Assembly: GCA_021234155.1 (NCBI GenBank)
Contig: JAJEKV010000027.1
Location: forward strand, 10,802,716-10,866,715
Origin: Isoetes taiwanensis
Taxonomy: Eukaryota > Streptophyta > Lycopodiopsida > Isoetales > Isoetaceae
Reading direction: 5' to 3'
DNA length: 64,000 nucleotides
Shown: in pieces, positions 57,675 through 64,000 of the stretch
How positions within the stretch are numbered: position 1 is the stretch's first letter
How the letters are laid out: each line of letters opens with the position of its first letter
The notes under the pieces: generated by a model
Database searches by the model: none
Told to the model about the DNA's origin: nothing
Seen by the model: only the letters and a program-made list of their open reading frames with translations
Program-made: the position numbers and the translations under genes

Positions 57675-58335
57675 TTAAGAACGATGTTGCCATTGATATC
57701 TCAAGGTAATACACAGAAATTTATTATGATACTCAGAAGTCAAAGTTCTGCATGCTGTAAGCAGAGGTAGCCATCTTATGACAGCATGTTCACAAGCCTG
57801 AAGAAAATATCCTGCATCATTTAGATATCCTGCATGTGCAAGAACATCAACCATGCAGTTAATTTGATTAATGCCAGGAGTAAGTTCATGTTCTTCTATC
57901 ATTGACCTGAAGTAACAACAACCTTCAACAACAAAGCGAGCATGGCTACATGCAGGAAGAATGCTAGTAAGACTGCATCATTTGGCTTAAGGCACATTTT
58001 CTCCATGCCATTGAAGCATTCTTCAACTAAGCTCACATTGTCTGCCCTCGCATAACTGCAAGCATTTCAGCCCATAAAACCACGTTCTTATTTGGAGACT
58101 CCTCAAATAACCATCTCGCTATGTCTTGGTTTCCACACTTGGCCTATATATTAACAAGAGCAGTCATGACCACTATATCAGACAAGTCCATTTCTTATGA
58201 TCTCATCATGAAAGAAGCTTCCATACCCTCCATATTCAACTGCTCCCATGATGGCACATGCTTTGAGGATGCTTAAAATCATATTGTTGTCTGGCTTTAA
58301 ACATTTAAGCTGCATATTTTCATAGAGAATCCCAT
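57675..58335 (-). pseudogene. PPR protein pseudogene
   Basis: Minus-strand pieces run in PPR order: YENMQLKCLKPDNNMILSIL, KACAIMGAVEYGG, HDEIIRNGL, then VNIYAKCGNQDIARWLFEES and PNKNVVLWAEML (frameshifted), and ELTPGINQINCMVDVLAHAG, YLNDAGYFLQ and WLPLLTACRTL. The last part matches the E-region entry of plant PLS-type organellar PPR proteins. At least four stops or frameshifts; no DYW domain. Confidence 0.8.
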
Positions 58336-58369
58336 CGATCCGAGCCATCGGATCGTCATTCTGGGAAAG

Positions 58370-61072
58370 GACGAGCGCCTATATTAGGCCATTGTCGTTT
58401 TCCGCCTGGTTATCGGCGTCTTCTCACAGCAGCCTTCTTCGTGCTCGTAGCAGCGATGTTCCTTCATTCGATGGATTTCTTCCCCAGCTTCTCCATCAGT
58501 CTCGTGCTTCACCTTCTCGCCGCTTGCTCCTGCCTGGTGACTTTCGTCATTATTCTTTGGACGGTACGCTCCCTTCTCTTCCACGCTTAGCATGATTCTA
58601 CGGATTTGTTCTTCTTCCATCCTCAGTATGCTTCTATCGAGTGTTTTTCGTCTGTCTTTGTTGTGCATGGTTTCTCTTTATTTCTATTGCTATTAGGATG
58701 ATCGGGTGTGTTGGGTTTGTTTTGGAGCTTGGTCCGTTCTGTTGAATGGGTTCATCATGTACTGCGGATGCTCTGGGTTTGTGGGGGACGATTTCGGGTT
58801 GGATGGACTGGGATTTGGTTGCATGCTTCTTTCTATTTCTTAGTTTCTCGAATCTATCCTTGATTGCTTCGAGCTTCCACTCTTTTTTTCGGGTCTGCCG
58901 TTGTTCTTGGTGCGGTTCATCATCTCTTTAGCGCTTTCTGGCTCAGGCCCCTCTGCGCTTTCGGTTCATTTTATGCTTACTTCATTTTGTTCCTTCTTTC
59001 CCTTCTTGTTCTGCCTCTTACCCGGCATTATGCTGGCCGCATGGAGTACTCGGTGCCGTAGTGTTATCTTAACCTCTGCGCTTCTGTCTCTGCTCTTAGC
59101 TTCTCTTGCATTGCCGTCACCTGTACATCTATTCCTCCTGTCCCTTTTGGCCTTGGCGTATTTGCCCTCTGCGAATTAGTTTTCCTCTCTGTAACTTTGT
59201 TTCCCGCCTCTGTTCCATGGATTTCTCCTTTTTCACCAGGAGCCGCTTGCATCGGATGCAATTGGGGGTTTTGCTACCGCCTCCTTGGGCATGGGCGCTG
59301 TCTGCGGACTGTTAATCCTTGGCTTGCAGGTTTCGGCTGGGTTTGTTTCTTCCTAAGGCTATGCTGGCCAAATCCGTTCATTCTGGCTCCTCTCTGGTGT
59401 GTTTTCGCTTATTTGCCATCAAATTTTCTGTCGTATCTTTGGCTGCTTCTTTTAGGGTCGCTATTTTCGCTGGATTGTTGCTGCCACTAGTTTTTGCATG
59501 CTTTTCCAGCCATTCTTGGCCTCCATTCACTTGGCTTGCAGGTTGTCGCCGTTCGTTCTTTTCCCTTGTGCTTTTTGATCTTTATATTGCTGGTCATGGC
59601 TTCTTCCTTCCCAGCGTGGCTGTGGGCATCCAGATTCTTTGCCGATTACCTTCTTTGTTCTGCTCTCAGGTCCGATGCCGTTCCCTTGTCCTTTGTGCTC
59701 TGCCAAGATTTTCCCTCTGGGCTTTTTTCCGCCTTTTTCACCACCGGAGATTCCGATGACCACGCACCATCTTTATGCATCACATTTGGAGGCTTTGCAC
59801 CCTTCTGCTCGGAATGCCTTGCAGCTCGAGCATGCGGACATCGACTGGCCTGAGGAGTACTTCCGGGCGTTGCGCCTTTATGCTGCATTTTCTCCTGCTG
59901 TTCGTAGGGTGTTCCGCTCGTATCGATTTGTTGATCCAGCTCGGGCTCGTTTCCTGGGAGACATCATTTTGCTATGGGGCTTCTCGTCTTTACGTCCCAT
60001 ACAGCTGCGCGAGTTTTTGCTTATTTTGACGGAGTATCCTCCTCAATTTCTCCCGATTTATCCGGCAATTTCCTTGGGCCTCCTTGCTTGATTATCCCTG
60101 ATCTCTGGGAGATGTGTTTTGTGTTTGGTGTTTGGGCATTGTAAGGGTGTTAAATGCCATCTTTGAATAAAATGGAATAAGATAATTGTTTTTCCTTTTT
60201 CTGTTACATGTTGATGTGGGGCTTTTCACGCCCGTTATGTGGATTTATGTTTGTATATGTCCTTTCTTTAAGGTTCTTACGTATTGTTTCCCGGGCGGTG
60301 CGTCTATCAGGGCTTTTTGATGGGATGTTTTATGAGGTTTGATTTGGGCTTATTTCTCCTTGGTTAGCTTTGTTTGTCGTTTTCCATGGTTGGTTGATTG
60401 AGGTGGTTTCTTAATATATGGGCATCCTTCATACACCATAATAGTTTCCGTTATTTGGTGTTACGTTATTTTCTATTCTGGATAACTTGGGGGTTGGCAT
60501 AAGGGGGTTGCTATATCATTTCATCCCTATGAGGCTTTTTTCGTTGGGTTTTGTCGTTTAGATCATATGGTGGTTCTTACGTCCCTCATGGTTTATGGTT
60601 TATTGGCATTCTCTGCTGAGTTGCTTTTCGTCTTTTTCATGTCTATCCCTTTTGCACATTAGTACGGGTTCGTTTTTCTTTTATTATACAGTTATTTGTC
60701 ATATTCCTGGTCATTCATCGTTTGGGAATTTCGTTTTGCTCATTCCTAGGATCACACGTTTCCTTTTGTTCGTTTCATGCTCAATTGCACTTTTGTTCTT
60801 AATAACTTATGTTCACTTGTATAATTGCACCTTGTTCTTGACAACTTATGTTTTGCTTTATGACTATGTATTTTTACATTTCCATGGGTTGCTTCTTCCT
60901 TTTTGTCGTATTATTTCAGTGCTTTCTTATTGTTTATCGTGATGGTGCTTTTTCACGTCTTTTGTGTTCATTACTTTGTTGGTGATTTTTCGTTGACCTG
61001 CTGGGGCGCCTACTTCGTTTCCTCTTTGGGGCGGCATAGCGTGTTTTTCTTTAAAGTGGTGCTTGTATTCTC
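58370..61072 (+). mobile_element. 5' part of the DIRS-like element or its flank
   Basis: Strongly pyrimidine-rich, unlike the AT-rich flanks. A frame from the ATG at 59757 to 60091 (MTTHHLYASHLEALHPSARN, FLGDIILLWGFSSLRPIQLR) has no recognised family. TGAATAAAATGGAATAA near 60165 could be a polyadenylation region. The element's left terminus was not located, so whether this belongs to the retroelement is inference. Confidence 0.35.
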
Positions 61073-62443
61073 ATGATTGTCTTTTTTCAGGTCATTGAGC
61101 TGATGCCGTCTATGGCAAGTGCTTCTGGCTCCTCTTCTGCGTCGCTTTCTCCCCCACGGCTCGCTCGCGCTGCTGGTACTCGACGTCAACGAGAAGCTTC
61201 CCTTTCGCCTGAACCTGATCTTTCGGACCCTGGTTCTTTTTCCTCCCCTGCTTCGCCGGGATCTGTCTCATCTATTTTTTCCTTTGCGTCCCCCTCGGCC
61301 TTTGCTACTCCTTTCTCTTCTCCTGCTGGGTTTCCCTTTCCTACTTCTTCTACCCAGATGGCTCCTCTTTTTTCTTCCCTTCCGCACACATCTTCTGTTT
61401 CCGCCCCTCCCGTTTCTTCTGCGCCTGTTTCTCCCGAGTTCACTCAATTACTTTATGAGCTTCAACAGCAGCGGGCTACACTCCAGGCACTCCAGTCTTC
61501 GATGACCCAGCAGTTGTCGGTTCAGACTCAACTGGAGCATCTCCAGCAGGACATTCGAGAGCGGGCCGCTCGCCCTACTCCTTCTTTCGACCGCGACTCC
61601 ATGCGGCATTATTACGAGTTTGCGTCCGCCATGGACACTCGATTCCGGTGGATCCACGGGCGTCTTGCTATGTTAGGGGTTGCCATTCCGGATGATGTGC
61701 TACAAATGGTGGAGGAAGGTAAGCGGGTAAGAGCATGTTAGGGCCTACATGTTTTGGAAACTACCTGGAAAATACTCTGGGTAGTCAAAGATTATGATAT
61801 ATTTGAGTTCTTAACATCTTCTTGACATCACAAAGTACCTTACAACATGTATGTACTACTACTCTTGAACATAACACAATTTCTTTTAGTCAATCTTGTA
61901 GTCTAGGTACTTTAAAATACAATTATGTACTTGCACAGAAGTACACAGAAAAGTACCTTTTTGGTAATTTTTTATGTAGGCCCTAACATGCTTTCACCCA
62001 AGCGCTTGGCGGATCAGGAGATGAAATTTGTTCTTATTGCGGATCAACATGGCTATGACGTTGCTTTGCACTTTAGCGAGTCCTCAAGTTTGAACTTTTC
62101 TTCGGAAGAGTCCAAACGCCTGCATCAGGCGAAGAAATTCGCCCAGGAGAAGCGCCTATCTTATACTCGACCTTCGCCATACCCTTCCTCGGCTTCTTTT
62201 TCTTCTTCGGCTGCTTCTTCTGCCAATTCCTCTACCCTCCGTTGTACTTTTTGTGGTCGGTTTCGCCACACTGCAGACAATTGTTTTCGGTGTCAGTTCT
62301 CTCATAATGCTGTTCCTCCTTCTTCCTCCCCTTATTTTTCTCAGGTTGTACCTCTCAATCCTGCTCCTTTGATGGCTGTTCCGCCGCCACCACAACATGC
62401 GGCCCTTCCCCCTTCCGTGTTGCCTCGGCCTTGGTCTTCTTGA
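61073..62443 (+). pseudogene. DIRS-like gag ORF split by element C
   Basis: Gag-like protein. The first part is Ser/Pro-rich (ASASGSSSASLSPPRLAR), followed by a Gln-rich coiled coil (LLYELQQQRATLQALQSSMT; TQLEHLQQDIRER) and FASAMDTRFRWIHGRLAML. The second part (from 62004) reads LADQEMKFVLIADQHGYDVA and ends with a zinc-knuckle-like CTFCGRFRHTADNCFRC and a Pro-rich tail. The 279-bp gap between them is element C plus its duplicated AAGC. Ignoring it, the frame is continuous. An acceptor-like TTTTTTCAG at 61082-61090 suggests the start may be MPSMAS. Confidence 0.7.
61721..62003. mobile_element. small non-autonomous element C, GGGTRARAGC group
   Basis: The element spans 61725-61999 (275 bp). 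TIRs start GGGTAAGAGCATGTTAGGG (left) and GGGTGAAAGCATGTTAGGG (right, inverted) and match at 24 of 26 positions through CCTACAT. A 4-bp target duplication AAGC flanks it (61721-61724, 62000-62003). It has no coding capacity and six GTAC words inside. TIR similarity is highest to element B (shared GCATG..AGGG), so B-type transposase may have mobilised it. Confidence 0.85.
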
Positions 62444-62536
62444 GCCGTCTTTGTTGTTTTGCAATACGTGTTGTATTTTCCTTTTGATCATTAATAAAAC
62501 ATTTGTTTTTACGGCGTCATTTTTTTTTTTTTTTTA

Positions 62537-64000
62537 TTGCCAACTTTTTACCTCTGCTTTTGCCCCATCTTCCCTTTGATCCGGTGGCTCTTGACTCTTA
62601 TTATCGCGACTTTGCCCGTGTGTGGGCGTCTCTTTGCTTCTTTACCTTTTGGCATTCTATTTCTCAAGCACCCTCTTGTGTTATCTTGGATCCGATTTGG
62701 TTATGCTCTTTCTTGGGCCCAGGGACCCCCTTCTCAACCATATTTTCGCCCCAATCTTTCTTCCTTGTCTTCCCATATTCCTTTCGCCCGTTCTGCCGTT
62801 CAAGATCTTTTACGTTCGGGTGCTATTATGCAAGTCTCCTCTTGCCCCTTTTTCTGCTCACCCCTGGGCGTTGTACCCAAGGGTGACCATAAGTTTCGCC
62901 TAATTCTTGACTTGCGCTATCTCAATTCCTTTTTATCCGTTCCTTCTTTTCGTTACGAGTCGCTTTCCGATGCTTTGGCTGTTCTTCAACCCCAGGATTT
63001 TCTTTTTACTTTGGACCTAAAATCCGGTTACCACCATGTTCCCATCTGGCCTCCTCATTATACCTTTTTGGGATTTCAGTTTGATTCACACTTTTTTGTT
63101 TTCACTATGCTTCCCTTTGGCCTGGCCTCTGCCCCTTTTGTCTTTACCAAATTGATGCGCCCTTTAGTCCGCCACTGGAGAGCGGCTGGCATTCGTTGTA
63201 CTCCTTACGTGGATGATTTCCTTTTTTGTACTCAGCAGGATCCTATTCCTCTTCAACATCGCATCATTTCTGATTTGCAAGCTGCCGGTTTTCTCATCGC
63301 CTGGCCAAAGTGTCGCCTGCGTTTGTCTCATCGTGCTATTTTTCTCGGTTTTCTCCTTGATGCCTCTGCCATGATTATCTGCCTATCTTCCAAGAAATTG
63401 GCCAAGTTTTTTCGCCTCTCTTCTTCGATCATTTCTGCTTCCCATCTTACCTCACGCCACCTTGCCAAATTCCTGGGTTTTATCCAGTCTCTTCGCATTG
63501 TTTTCGGCTCCCTTGTCTCTGTTTTAACTTTTTGTTCTTATCGCCTTATTCAACCTTGGCACTGGGATGCCCCTATTTCTTTGTCTTCTTTAGCTCGCAT
63601 GGAAATTGTTTTATGGGAATCCATAGCCTCATCTTTGAGCTTTCGCCCTATTTCTCCCTCCCGTCATCCTTCTGCCGCCCTTGGTTTCGATGCCAGTTCC
63701 TTTGGCTGGGGAGGGTGGCTCGTGCTACCAGGGCAACTGACCGCATGGATTTTGTTGGCCTTTTTTCCGAGTCGGAGCTATCTCAGTCTTCCACTTGGCG
63801 TGAACTCTTCGCTTTCTATCAAGTTTTACGCTCCGCTTTGCCTTCTCTCCATGCTCGCTTTGGTCAGCGTTCGGGGATAACTTAAACGTTGCTACCATTC
63901 TGCAAAAGGGGGGTTCTTCTTCGCCAGATATTCATTTTCTTACCTTAGAAATATTCCTAATTTGTTTTCATTTTTCTATCTCTTTGGAGCCAGTGTGGAT
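62537..64000 (+). mobile_element. DIRS-like reverse transcriptase-RNase H, right-truncated by the window
   Basis: Reverse transcriptase motifs in order: YFRPNLSSLSSHIPFARSAV, GVVPKGDHKFRLILDLRYLN, FLFTLDLKSGYHHVPI, TMLPFGLASAPFVF, then the catalytic CTPYVDDFLF (YVDD, about 63206). FLGFLLDASAMII and the RNase H start ALGFDASSFGWGGW follow. Near 63725 a frameshift moves the RNase H into the next frame (FSESELSQSSTWRELFAFYQ), and another at about 63870 precedes GDNLNVATILQKGG, a DIRS-type RNase H end. The expected tyrosine recombinase would lie beyond 64000. Absence of an integrase and these motifs indicate DIRS rather than Ty3/gypsy. Confidence 0.8.

Noticed and set aside
58864-60091. Several hydrophobic frames resembling membrane proteins
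   Set aside because: The region is pyrimidine-rich, which yields Phe/Leu/Ser-rich frames in all registers; no topology or family pattern is conserved.
61119-61505. Leu/Pro-rich 128-codon frame
   Set aside because: Shadow frame of the Ser/Pro-rich gag start.

Overview
The window reads as a transposon-dominated stretch of a land-plant nuclear genome. Evidence for a plant: a spliced PTI1-type receptor-like cytoplasmic kinase, PPR-protein remnants and a chromodomain Ty3/gypsy integrase. The DIRS-like tyrosine-recombinase retroelement, several LINE families, Helitron ends and large cut-and-paste elements make a fern or other seed-free plant my best guess, but this is inference. I see no confidently intact host gene.

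Layout. 1-6 kb: AT-rich minisatellite, a LINE 3' fragment and copy 1 of a dispersed LTR-like repeat. 6.5-9.3 kb: a frameshifted kinase gene and a PPR fragment, both on the minus strand. 9.4-16 kb: repeat copy 2 and three LINE 3' fragments, one on the minus strand inside a 72-bp target duplication. 16.26-17.43 kb: a foldback element with about 350-bp inverted arms. 17.9 kb: a Helitron 3' terminus. 20.5-24.2 kb: two oppositely oriented, decayed Ty3/gypsy fragments. 25.32-33.77 kb: large DNA transposon A. 33.8-42.7 kb: mostly non-coding, with a 32-bp palindrome, a LINE tail and two tail-to-tail Helitron ends. 42.81-52.08 kb: large DNA transposon B. 52.1-58.3 kb: non-coding sequence and a PPR pseudogene. 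58.4-64 kb: a DIRS-like retroelement (gag-like ORF, RT-RNase H) running off the end; its gag is split by small element C.

The main discovery is that A (8,450 bp), B (9,275 bp) and C (275 bp) form one transposon group. All begin and end with GGGTRARAGC terminal inverted repeats and are flanked by perfect 4-bp target duplications (TTGG, ACAA, AAGC). A and B share an arrangement: a transposase with an HTH-like region, a Cys-rich segment and a catalytic-looking SDG...SQFK / HGKG-HDG core, convergent with cargo for a coiled coil (plus a RING-like motif in A), a plant FCP1/SCP-type HAD phosphatase and a Ulp1-type (C48) protease. The protease introns fall at the same codons in A and B. In A the protease triad is intact; in B it is lost. 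A also carries a spliceable 132-codon gene inside the transposase intron on the opposite strand. Each large element carries internal arrays of the same short word that fills its ends: CCACCA/GTGGTG in A, GTACAT in B.

Other notable signals are a covarying stem-loop shared by two LINE 3' ends, a long LINE target duplication, and exact recovery of the gag reading frame when element C is ignored.
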